A DNA stretch of 38,290 nucleotides from a virus. The position numbers and the translations under genes were made by a program. Below are positions 28,947 to 35,792 of this stretch, piece by piece. Numbering within the stretch: position 1 is the first letter of the stretch; every line of letters begins with the position of its first letter. The notes below the pieces were generated by a model. It saw only the letters and a list, made by a program, of their open reading frames with translations, ran no database searches and was not told the DNA's origin. The DNA is taken from the IMG/VR virus record IMGVR_UViG_3300009507_000046, positions 1-38,290 of that record. The stretch is one strand, 5' to 3'.

Positions 28947-29756
28947 ATGAAAATTGTGATACCGAGTCACAACAGATCTGAGTCTGTTCGTAGTCTCGAA
29001 ATGGTTCCCGATTCGTACTCAAAGAATGTTTACATTGCAGTACGATCGGGTGAGCAGTATGAAAAGTACAAAAAATACGAAGACAAATATAACGTTCTTG
29101 CTTTTGATAATCTCAAGGGCATTAGCGATAAAAGAGATGCTATCTGCAGACATTTTGCAAACGAAAAGATATGGATGGTTGACGACGATTGTTCTCTCCA
29201 TTGCGCTTATCTCAATGAAGAAAAAGATATTATTAAGGTTTATAAAGAACGTGCAAACGAGCAAGAGTTTTATGAATGCATGGAATATTGTTCTGATTTA
29301 ATTGACAAATATCCCTATGCGGTTTTACGACCTCAGATATTTCCAAAAGGAAAAACTGCGTGGCCTTATAACTTAAACTCTTGGGCATTTACAAATTCAT
29401 TTTTAAATCTTAAAACACTTGACGCCGATACATTACGTTATGATCTATTACCATACTCAGAAGATATCGTTGCGTTTCTATCGACAATTGATGCAGGCTA
29501 TGATGTTGCTAACGTTTCTAAATGGATGGTTAAAACTAAAAAACCTGGTCATGCCGGTGGTATGTCTGATATTAGAGATGCTGAGCTAATTGAAAATGCT
29601 TCTAATGAACTTGGTAGATTATTTCCACAGCATATAAAGCTGAACAATAAAGCTTTACCTATTAAAACCGCTAATGGAATGGTACAATCAAAGGTCGGTA
29701 TTAGAGTTCAACCCAATATTAAGTACCGTGACAAAATGGTCGCACAAAACATATAA
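28947..29756 (+). CDS. TET-associated-type glycosyltransferase (TAGT-like)
   Basis: 269 residues. IPSHNRSESV at the N terminus, GISDKRDAICRHF and WMVDDDCSL (Asp79-81) are the donor-site pattern I associate with TAGT-type GT-A enzymes that glycosylate hydroxymethylated bases in phage DNA. Later conserved regions are YAVLRPQIFPKG and LPYSEDIVAFL. Family assignment is from memory; no TET/JBP-type base hydroxylase is certain in the window, though several 2OG oxygenases are. ATAGGAGAAAAA precedes the ATG. Confidence 0.62.
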   Translation: MKIVIPSHNRSESVRSLEMVPDSYSKNVYIAVRSGEQYEKYKKYEDKYNVLAFDNLKGISDKRDAICRHFANEKIWMVDDDCSLHCAYLNEEKDIIKVYKERANEQEFYECMEYCSDLIDKYPYAVLRPQIFPKGKTAWPYNLNSWAFTNSFLNLKTLDADTLRYDLLPYSEDIVAFLSTIDAGYDVANVSKWMVKTKKPGHAGGMSDIRDAELIENASNELGRLFPQHIKLNNKALPIKTANGMVQSKVGIRVQPNIKYRDKMVAQNI

Positions 29757-29766
29757 GGAGAGTAAA

Positions 29767-29934
29767 ATGCAAGATGACGTATTAGATACAGTTAACCTTA
29801 AACCAAAGGCTCGTGCAGAACGCATGTCTAAAAGTAAAACTGCTCGTAAACGAAGGGGTTTACTTAAAACAATTAGAGAAACACGAATGCTAAATGAATT
29901 TGCAAAACTCCGAAGGCTACGAAAAAATAGATGA
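29767..29934 (+). CDS. Small, very basic protein
   Basis: 55 residues, about one-third Lys/Arg (MQDDVLDTVNLKPKARAERMSKSKTARKRRG...). The ATG at 29767 has AAGGAGAG at good spacing. Likely nucleic-acid binding. The stop overlaps the bilin reductase start (ATGA). Function unknown. Confidence 0.6.
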   Translation: MQDDVLDTVNLKPKARAERMSKSKTARKRRGLLKTIRETRMLNEFAKLRRLRKNR

Positions 29935-30620
29935 CACACCTATTATGGGATAGATTGAACGATTACGCTGCGCATATACGCGGCAAGTTCCAAGACAATT
30001 TTACTGAATACGATGAACCTGCCATGACTGATCTATACTTTAAGGATTGGGACGACAGGTTCTGGCACTCAGACCAAGTAGATAAAGCACATTTAAAAAC
30101 TATTGTACCTGCCGATGGCAAAGGACTTTGGTTAATGCATGTTAATGTATTCCCTAAGGCTGGTTTAGAATTACCAATCTTAGGGTTTGATATTGTTGCT
30201 GGTCCAAAAAAGATTACTGGTTCGTTTATGGATTTTTCTCCACTGCGCGGTGTTGAACATCCATATAGTTCTTATATGGCTAATAAGGTTAAAGACTTGG
30301 AATGGAATAAACCAAGAGAACTACCTGATTGGGCAAAAGAAATATTCTCAGAATCAATGATTGCTGTTGGTAATATCAATACTGATAAAGAACTTGACCA
30401 ATTCATTGAGGTAACATCTGACCTTGTTGATTATTACTTAGACAACATAGACGATATGGCATATCAGTCAGAAAGAGATACATCACCTCTATTAAACAAA
30501 TATTGTGTTAACCAAAAGAAAAATCCGCACCTTCATCGGTCAATACTTGCTATGGGCATTACTGAAGAAGACAAAGACGATTATGTAAATAATGTTCTTT
30601 TTGCGGAGATTAACGGTTGA
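29931..30620 (+). CDS. pcyX: Ferredoxin-dependent bilin reductase (PcyX-like)
   Basis: 229 residues of the FDBR family, which reduce biliverdin with electrons from ferredoxin. LMHVNVFPKAGLELPILGFDIVAGPKK contains His70 and Asp87, 17 residues apart like PcyA His88/Asp105, then GSFMDFSPLRG. PcyX enzymes, described from ocean phages thought to infect non-cyanobacterial hosts, turn biliverdin into phycoerythrobilin; the nearby heme oxygenase matches that arrangement. PebS is the alternative name if phylogeny disagrees. Electrons must come from a ferredoxin not in this window. Coupled to the basic protein. Confidence 0.8.
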   Translation: MTHLLWDRLNDYAAHIRGKFQDNFTEYDEPAMTDLYFKDWDDRFWHSDQVDKAHLKTIVPADGKGLWLMHVNVFPKAGLELPILGFDIVAGPKKITGSFMDFSPLRGVEHPYSSYMANKVKDLEWNKPRELPDWAKEIFSESMIAVGNINTDKELDQFIEVTSDLVDYYLDNIDDMAYQSERDTSPLLNKYCVNQKKNPHLHRSILAMGITEEDKDDYVNNVLFAEING

Positions 30621-30645
30621 CACTCTATGGTTGTTGTGATATAGT
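30617..30645 (+). promoter_or_regulatory. sigma70 promoter overlapping a possible TTG start
   Basis: TTGACA, 17-base spacer, TATAGT, starting at the bilin reductase stop. The TTG of the -35 is also the first codon of the next open frame. Confidence 0.68.
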
Positions 30646-30964
30646 TAATATAAATCAAGGTTATGAGTATATAGAAATAGGCGGTTATCATTTTAAGGTA
30701 ACCGTCGCATATTGCTCAAACTGCGGCTCAATGAAATCAACTTCAAATATTAAGGAAAGTAAAATGGCAGGCGACACTATTATAATGGAAAAAGCAGGCA
30801 AGACACTTAAAGCTGAATACTTTACAACATCAGACGGTAGTGGCTGCAGGTTTTTTATTAATGAAGAATTTATTCAGGAAGAAGTATATGAAGGTAAGTC
30901 AATTCATTGGGCAGAAAGCGCTGCTGAAAACTGGCTCAATGGAGTTAAATCTTTAAATGGATAA
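30617..30964 (+). CDS. Hypothetical protein, zinc-ribbon-like N terminus; internal start at 30764
   Basis: The open frame gives 115 residues. The first half (LYGCCDIV ... VTVAYCSNCGS) has two Cys pairs like a small zinc ribbon, but its only upstream start is a TTG without ribosome site that sits inside a -35 hexamer. The second half begins at an ATG (30764) with TAAGGAAAG at ideal spacing and gives a 66-residue protein (MAGDTIIMEKAGKT...). Either a nested pair of products or a short gene with a conserved-looking upstream remnant. Its 3' end overlaps gene 33. Confidence 0.5.
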   Translation: MTLYGCCDIVNINQGYEYIEIGGYHFKVTVAYCSNCGSMKSTSNIKESKMAGDTIIMEKAGKTLKAEYFTTSDGSGCRFFINEEFIQEEVYEGKSIHWAESAAENWLNGVKSLNG

Positions 30965-31223
30965 GGATAAAAATATTACTACAGAAAAAGTTATTAACCC
31001 ACGTACACCTGAAAAGGTACACCATGATATATCAAGTATGTTATCAAATGGGGTTAATTATATTGATGCGCTCGTTGAGTATGCGCGTCTAAATGGTTTG
31101 GAAATAGAGGCAGTTGCCGATATAGTCAAAAAGTCTACTATCCTTAAAGAAAAGGTAAGGACAGAGGCGGTGAAAATGAAAATGGTGATAAAAGATGATA
31201 AAGACATCACAGAGCTTTGCTAA
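30957..31223 (+). CDS. 33: Late transcription coactivator (T4 gp33-like)
   Basis: 88 residues. Links RNA polymerase and the late sigma factor to the sliding clamp so that TATAAATA promoters fire on replicating DNA. The central helix NYIDALVEYARLNGLEIEAVADIVKKSTILKEKV resembles cyanophage gp33 (YxxAIxxYCExxxIExExV...LKxKI). The C terminus is short with hydrophobic ITELC, where gp33 carries its clamp-binding end. Location next to 59 and 32, as in T4, supports the call. Shorter than T4 gp33 (112). Confidence 0.75.
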   Translation: MDKDKNITTEKVINPRTPEKVHHDISSMLSNGVNYIDALVEYARLNGLEIEAVADIVKKSTILKEKVRTEAVKMKMVIKDDKDITELC

Positions 31224-31797
31224 TGAAGAATCGTTTAATTGTTACGTAAAATATCTTGCAATGAAAAAGCATTTTACTACTGACGGTTACGATTATCATA
31301 AGTACAGAGGAAAAATTAGAGCTAAGTTTGAGACATATCGTACTCGAAACGACGTTTTCTTTTTTCACAAACTCGCTCAAAAAGAGGACCCTGAGAAATT
31401 GTTAATGGCTAATATGATAGTCAAACCAAATGCATGGATCAGAGAAATCGTTGAGCAACAAGGCGAGGATCGTTATGTGGAATGGACCAAGAAACGGGAT
31501 TCATTATCACGCGTCGTTAAGGACGATCTTAGTAAACTTAGAGACGAATACCAAGATAACTTTGTGTCTGTCCAAGGGCAGCATCCAGCTATTATGACTC
31601 TCTATATTCAACGACAAATAACACTTGAGACATTTACGATACTAACTCATTGCGCAAATATTTTTTCGTATTGGGACCAAAAAGTAGTTGACAAAATCGT
31701 AGCAAGTGATATAATAAGACTATCTAAGAAATATTACCCTTTCTTGGAAATTGAACAGAAAAAGTTTAAAAATATCATACGTGAATACTTTTTCTAA
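31195..31797 (+). CDS. 59: Replicative helicase loader (T4 gp59-like)
   Basis: 200 residues (T4 gp59 has 217). Binds forked DNA and gp32 and helps load the gp41 helicase. Recognisable blocks: VKYLAMKKHFTTDGYDYHKYRGK, NDVFFFHKLAQK (T4 has DKYFFQKLSEK), LLMANMIVKPNAWI and MTLYIQRQITLETFTIL (T4 YIFKLLQSNIISFETFILL). Starts 29 bases inside gene 33. Followed by the late promoter and leader of gene 32. Confidence 0.88.
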   Translation: MIKTSQSFANEESFNCYVKYLAMKKHFTTDGYDYHKYRGKIRAKFETYRTRNDVFFFHKLAQKEDPEKLLMANMIVKPNAWIREIVEQQGEDRYVEWTKKRDSLSRVVKDDLSKLRDEYQDNFVSVQGQHPAIMTLYIQRQITLETFTILTHCANIFSYWDQKVVDKIVASDIIRLSKKYYPFLEIEQKKFKNIIREYFF

Positions 31798-31805
31798 TAT
31801 AAATA
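31798..31805 (+). promoter_or_regulatory. T4-type late promoter for gene 32
   Basis: TATAAATA overlapping the end of gene 59, about 75 bases before the gene 32 ATG. Confidence 0.7.
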
Positions 31806-31809
31806 GATG

Positions 31810-31824
31810 GTCGGCTTAACCGAC
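31810..31824 (+). promoter_or_regulatory. Leader hairpin of gene 32
   Basis: GTCGG, loop CTTAA, CCGAC, within the 5' leader just after the expected late start. T4 gene 32 is autoregulated through a leader structure; whether this hairpin plays that role is inference. Confidence 0.45.
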
Positions 31825-31879
31825 AAATACATCGCAATATAAACAAACGCTATACACAGCAAAATTAGGAGATACAACC

Positions 31880-32818
31880 ATGACAATGGATTTCAACGCA
31901 CTTAAGAAGAATCGTTCAGCTTCTCTAAACAAATTGAACTCACAGCTCGAAAAAATTCAAACAAAGAGCTACGCAGATCCCAACGAAGGTAAAATGTGGA
32001 AACCAACACGCGATAAAGCGGGTAACGGTTTTGCTATTATTCGATTCTTGCCAGCAGCGCAAGGTGAAGAAATGCCATTCGTTCGTATCTGGGACCACGG
32101 TTTTCAAGGACCAACAGGATTATGGTATATTGAAAACTCGCTTACAAGCATCAGCCAAGACGATCCAGTATCAGAATATAACTCTAAGTTATGGAATTCT
32201 GGTGTTGAGTCTGATAAAGACTTGGCTCGTAAACAAAAGCGTCGATTAAAATACGTGGCTAATATCCTCGTCGTAAAAGACAGCGCAAACCCTCAAAATG
32301 ATGGTAAAGTCTTTATGTACCAATTTGGTAAAAAGATTTTTGACAAATTAAATGATTTGATGAACCCAACATTCGAAGACGAACGTCCGGTAAATCCATT
32401 TGATTTCTGGGAAGGCGCTAACTTCCGTTTGAAAATTCGTAAGTTTGAAGGATACCCTAACTATGACAAATCTGAATTTGACCAACCATCTGCAATTGCA
32501 GAAGACGATTCAGTAATCGAAGGTATTTGGAATCAACAACACAAGTTACAAGAACTAGTGGATCCAAAGAACTTCAAATCGTATGCAGAACTAAAAGAAA
32601 AACTATATCGTGTACTTGCTTTAGGTGAGGATGCATCAGTACCATCCACTGCTGAAGAAGATGATGATTTAGATTTAAGTAGTTTCGGTAATACGAGTAA
32701 ATCAGCGCCAGAACCAACCTTGAAAGAAGCTATGCCAGCGGCAAGCACTTCACAAGGAATGTCAATGGACGATGACGACGATGATCTATCTATTTTTAAG
32801 GAACTAGCAAATGGCTAA
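31880..32818 (+). CDS. 32: Single-stranded DNA-binding protein (T4 gp32-like) without zinc cysteines
   Basis: 312 residues (T4: 301). Basic N terminus (ALKKNRSASLNKL) for cooperativity. The core OB domain has AIIRFLP, VRIWDHGFQGPTGLWYIENS, YVANILVVKD, GKVFMYQFGKKIFDKLNDLM and FWEGANFRLKIRKFEGYPNYDKSEF, very like T4 gp32. The C-terminal tail is acidic (MDDDDDDLSIF) for partner binding. The zinc ligands of T4 gp32 (His64, Cys77, Cys87, Cys90) are reduced to the His: the Cys positions read Asn-Ser-Leu and Asp-Pro-Val-Ser. AGGAGATACAACC precedes the ATG. Confidence 0.95.
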   Translation: MTMDFNALKKNRSASLNKLNSQLEKIQTKSYADPNEGKMWKPTRDKAGNGFAIIRFLPAAQGEEMPFVRIWDHGFQGPTGLWYIENSLTSISQDDPVSEYNSKLWNSGVESDKDLARKQKRRLKYVANILVVKDSANPQNDGKVFMYQFGKKIFDKLNDLMNPTFEDERPVNPFDFWEGANFRLKIRKFEGYPNYDKSEFDQPSAIAEDDSVIEGIWNQQHKLQELVDPKNFKSYAELKEKLYRVLALGEDASVPSTAEEDDDLDLSSFGNTSKSAPEPTLKEAMPAASTSQGMSMDDDDDDLSIFKELANG

Positions 32819-33137
32819 TAAAGTCTATGAAGAAGTTCTAGACTTTGACTTTGGTTTCAGCTTCATTGATGAAGAGCTTCAGGAAAAAGAAGCAGAAGCC
32901 AAAGACGCCATTCAAAAAGTCAGCAGCGAGAAGCAAACACTTGAGGATCAACTCACTGATGCTAAACTTGCGGCTGACGACCTTGAATATCGTTTAGAAC
33001 TATTATTTAAATCGGTAACACCGTTCTTGGATAACTTATGTAAGAATTCTGAGAAATCAACAATTTATTGGCCTGATCGCGTAAGCAAAATTGAGGCCTA
33101 TAAAAGTAAACTGAAATCAATAGTAGAAGGTAGCTAA
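32811..33137 (+). CDS. Coiled-coil protein between 32 and uvsX
   Basis: 108 residues: an acidic N terminus (EEVLDFDFGFSFIDEE), a long coiled coil (about 20-70) and a basic end (RVSKIEAYKSKLKS). It overlaps the gene 32 stop and ends one base before uvsX, so it belongs to the recombination/replication block. I recall similar small proteins at this spot in marine T4-like phages. Role unknown. Confidence 0.65.
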   Translation: MANKVYEEVLDFDFGFSFIDEELQEKEAEAKDAIQKVSSEKQTLEDQLTDAKLAADDLEYRLELLFKSVTPFLDNLCKNSEKSTIYWPDRVSKIEAYKSKLKSIVEGS

Positions 33138-33138
33138 T

Positions 33139-34221
33139 ATGAGTCTCTTAGACAAGATAGTGAAAAACAGCACAATTAAAATGACCGCGCCATTAATGGA
33201 ATCAAAAGTTTTTGGTAAAAAGGATATGGCGCCGACAGATGTTCCAATGGTAAACGTTGCTTTATCAGGAAGAATTGACGGTGGTTTATCACCGGGACTA
33301 TTGGTATTAGCAGGACCATCAAAACACTTTAAATCGGCATTTGCTCTGTTAATGGCAGGTGCTTATATGAAGCGTAATAAAGATGCTATCTTATTGTTTT
33401 ATGATGCAGAGTTTGGTACGCCACAAGCGTACTTTGAAAGCTTTGGTATTGATATGGATAGAGTTGTACATACACCAATCACAGATGTTGAGCAACTTAA
33501 ATTTGATATTTCCCAACAGCTTGATAAAATTGAAAAGAAAGATAATGTAGTTATTGTTATTGACTCAGTCGGTAACTTGGCATCAAAGAAAGAAACACAG
33601 GATGCACTTGACGGTAAATCAGTTGCTGATATGTCAAGGGCAAAAGCCTTGAAATCTCTATTCCGTATTGTAACACCGCATCTTAATCTTAAAGATATTC
33701 CACTGATTGCGGTTAACCATACTTACCAAGAGATTGGTTTGTTTCCAAAGGCTATCGTATCTGGCGGTACAGGGATTTATTACTCTGCTGACGCCATTTG
33801 GATTATCGGTCGACGCCAAGAAAAGGTTGGTACTGAGATTACAGGTTATCACTTCGTTATTAATATTGAGAAATCTCGACACGTTAAAGAGAAATCAAAA
33901 ATTCCAATCTCAGTATCTTATGACGGCGGTATTGTTAAATGGTCAGGTCTAATGGAAGTTGCTGAAAAAGGTGGTTACCTCAACAAACCAAAAGTTGGTT
34001 GGTATGAAGCAATCAATCCAGAAACAGGCGAAGTTATTTCTGATAAGTTAATGAGAGCTAAAGAAGTAAACGATAATAAAGAGTTTTGGCTAAAAATGTT
34101 TGAAGAAACAAACTTTGGTCAATATATTAAAGACTCATTTACTATCGGTGGATCAGGTGCTATTATGCGCGATGATGACATCGCGGTGATTGACGAAGCA
34201 ATTGCTGACACATCAGAGTAA
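33139..34221 (+). CDS. uvsX: RecA-like recombinase UvsX
   Basis: 360 residues. Forms filaments on single-stranded DNA and drives strand invasion for recombination-dependent replication. GPSKHFKS (59-66) is the Walker A in the T4 UvsX form, LLFYDAEFGTPQAYFESFGID follows, and VVIVIDSVGNLASK is Walker B. PLIAVNHTYQEIG and SGGTGIYYSADAIWIIG complete the core. AAGGTAGC lies before the ATG. Confidence 0.95.
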   Translation: MSLLDKIVKNSTIKMTAPLMESKVFGKKDMAPTDVPMVNVALSGRIDGGLSPGLLVLAGPSKHFKSAFALLMAGAYMKRNKDAILLFYDAEFGTPQAYFESFGIDMDRVVHTPITDVEQLKFDISQQLDKIEKKDNVVIVIDSVGNLASKKETQDALDGKSVADMSRAKALKSLFRIVTPHLNLKDIPLIAVNHTYQEIGLFPKAIVSGGTGIYYSADAIWIIGRRQEKVGTEITGYHFVINIEKSRHVKEKSKIPISVSYDGGIVKWSGLMEVAEKGGYLNKPKVGWYEAINPETGEVISDKLMRAKEVNDNKEFWLKMFEETNFGQYIKDSFTIGGSGAIMRDDDIAVIDEAIADTSE

Positions 34222-34228
34222 ATTTTAG

Positions 34229-34257
34229 TTGACATTTATAACAAAATGTATTATTAT
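34229..34257 (+). promoter_or_regulatory. sigma70 promoter of gene 41
   Basis: TTGACA, 17-base spacer, TATTAT, just after uvsX. The start should fall near 34263, so the hairpin below is at the very 5' end of the transcript. Confidence 0.7.
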
Positions 34258-34262
34258 AAAGG

Positions 34263-34291
34263 TATGGCGGTTCAATTACAGAGCCGCCATA
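34263..34291 (+). promoter_or_regulatory. 5' terminal hairpin of the gene 41 message
   Basis: TATGGCGG (34263-34270) pairs perfectly with CCGCCATA (34284-34291) around a 13-base loop. It is not followed by a T run, so it is unlikely to terminate transcription. Confidence 0.65.
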
Positions 34292-34316
34292 TTCAACTCA
34301 GCCACTGGAATCAATA

Positions 34317-35747
34317 ATGATAGAGAACACTGTATTATCTAATCTCGTATTTAACGAAGATTATTTTCGTAAAGTATATCCGTACATAAAAACAGATTAC
34401 TTTGAAGACAACAACCATAAGAAAATATTTGAAACGTATTCAAGTTACGTTGAAGAATATAGAGATCCTCCTTCAGTTGAGGTACTTAAACTGACACTTG
34501 ACAAACGTAAAGATATGAACGAAGAGTCTTACAGAAGTATAATGGCTTCAGTTGATACTCTTAAACGCGACGAAGATACAGACCAAGAATGGCTTGTAAA
34601 AGAAACTGAAAAGTTTTGCCAAGATCGCGATTTATATAACGCAATTCGTAAAGCAATCCTCGTAGTTGATGGATCAGAAGCTGAACTCGGTAAAGACGGT
34701 TTGCCTGCATTATTACAAGACTCACTCAGTATTAGTTTTGATAGTTCAGTCGGCCACGATTACCTTGAAGACTATGAATCACGTTATGATTTTTACCACA
34801 AGAAAGAAGAGCGTATTCCTTTTGATATTGAATTGCTCAACAAAATTACCAAAGGTGGCTTACCTCGTAAATCTATGACAGTCTTATTGGCTACAACCGG
34901 TGGTGGTAAATCATTAGTCAAATGTCATGCGGCCGCGTCGGCTTTACTTCAAGGTAAAAACGTATTATATATTACAATGGAAATGGCCGAGGAACGTATC
35001 TCTGAACGTATTGATGCTAACATGATGGGTATTACGATTGATGAAGTATCGGAAATGCCACGTGATGTATATAATAAAAGAATGGAACGTATCAAAGGTA
35101 AAACCACGGGTAAACTAGTTGTTAAAGAATATCCGACAGGTTCTGCTCATACTGGTCACTTCCGACATTTATTAACAGAGTTGCGAATGAAACGTAACTT
35201 CAAACCAGATGTTATTATGATTGATTATTTGAACATCTGCGCATCATCTCGAGTTAAAGGTGCCGCGGCTGCTAATTCATATACATTAGTTAAATCAATC
35301 GCTGAAGAAATCCGTGGTCTTGCTATGGAATATAATTGTGCCGTGATTACATCGTCTCAGTTCAATAGAGATGGTTATGGTAATACTGATGTTGATTTGA
35401 CAAATACATCTGAGTCAATGGGTATCACTCATACCGCGGATTGTATCCTTGGTTTAATTACATCCGAAGAACTTGATGGTCTTGGACAATTAATGATTAA
35501 GCAACTTAAAAACCGTTGGGGTGACCTAAGTCATTATCGTCGATTTGTTGTTGGTGTTGATAGAGCAAAGATGCAGATATATGATTTAGAAGATAGTGCT
35601 CAAAAAGGTATCACTCAAGGACAAGCAGTTGCTAACTCTATGCCTAAACCTTCAGTATCATTTAGTGATGATAGTCCTGTATTTGATAAAGGTAATATTG
35701 GTAAAGTCAAAAAGAAAGATTTGTTTAGTGCTGGCGAATTGATGTAA
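34317..35747 (+). CDS. 41: Replicative DNA helicase (T4 gp41-like)
   Basis: 476 residues, DnaB superfamily. N-terminal helical domain to about 150. RecA-like core: LLATTGGGKSLVK (Walker A, 193-199), VLYITMEMAEERISERIDANMMG, PDVIMIDYLNICAS (Walker B), AVITSSQFNRDGYG (motif with Gln sensor) and an Arg-finger-like KNRWGD segment. Hexamer that unwinds the fork 5' to 3' and works with primase. C-terminal tail ends KKKDLFSAGELM. Confidence 0.95.
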   Translation: MIENTVLSNLVFNEDYFRKVYPYIKTDYFEDNNHKKIFETYSSYVEEYRDPPSVEVLKLTLDKRKDMNEESYRSIMASVDTLKRDEDTDQEWLVKETEKFCQDRDLYNAIRKAILVVDGSEAELGKDGLPALLQDSLSISFDSSVGHDYLEDYESRYDFYHKKEERIPFDIELLNKITKGGLPRKSMTVLLATTGGGKSLVKCHAAASALLQGKNVLYITMEMAEERISERIDANMMGITIDEVSEMPRDVYNKRMERIKGKTTGKLVVKEYPTGSAHTGHFRHLLTELRMKRNFKPDVIMIDYLNICASSRVKGAAAANSYTLVKSIAEEIRGLAMEYNCAVITSSQFNRDGYGNTDVDLTNTSESMGITHTADCILGLITSEELDGLGQLMIKQLKNRWGDLSHYRRFVVGVDRAKMQIYDLEDSAQKGITQGQAVANSMPKPSVSFSDDSPVFDKGNIGKVKKKDLFSAGELM

Positions 35748-35755
35748 GCAATTAT

Positions 35756-35763
35756 TATAAATA
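35756..35763 (+). promoter_or_regulatory. T4-type late promoter overlapping a ribosome-site hairpin
   Basis: TATAAATA right after gene 41. The expected start near 35769 lies just past the left arm of the hairpin at 35762-35789. Confidence 0.72.
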
Positions 35764-35789
35764 ACTCTAAACAAAGTACTACGGAGTTA
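35762..35789 (+). promoter_or_regulatory. Hairpin that hides the ribosome site on read-through transcripts
   Basis: TAACTCT (35762-35768) pairs with GGAGTTA (35783-35789), burying the GGAG of the gene at 35793. Late transcripts starting about 35769 would lack the left arm and leave the site free. T4 genes e and soc use this logic. Confidence 0.6.
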
Positions 35790-35792
35790 ACT

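Noticed and set aside
30617-30622. TTG at 30617 as the confident start of a 115-residue gene
   Set aside because: No ribosome site precedes it and it forms the -35 hexamer of a good promoter; kept only as an ambiguous start.
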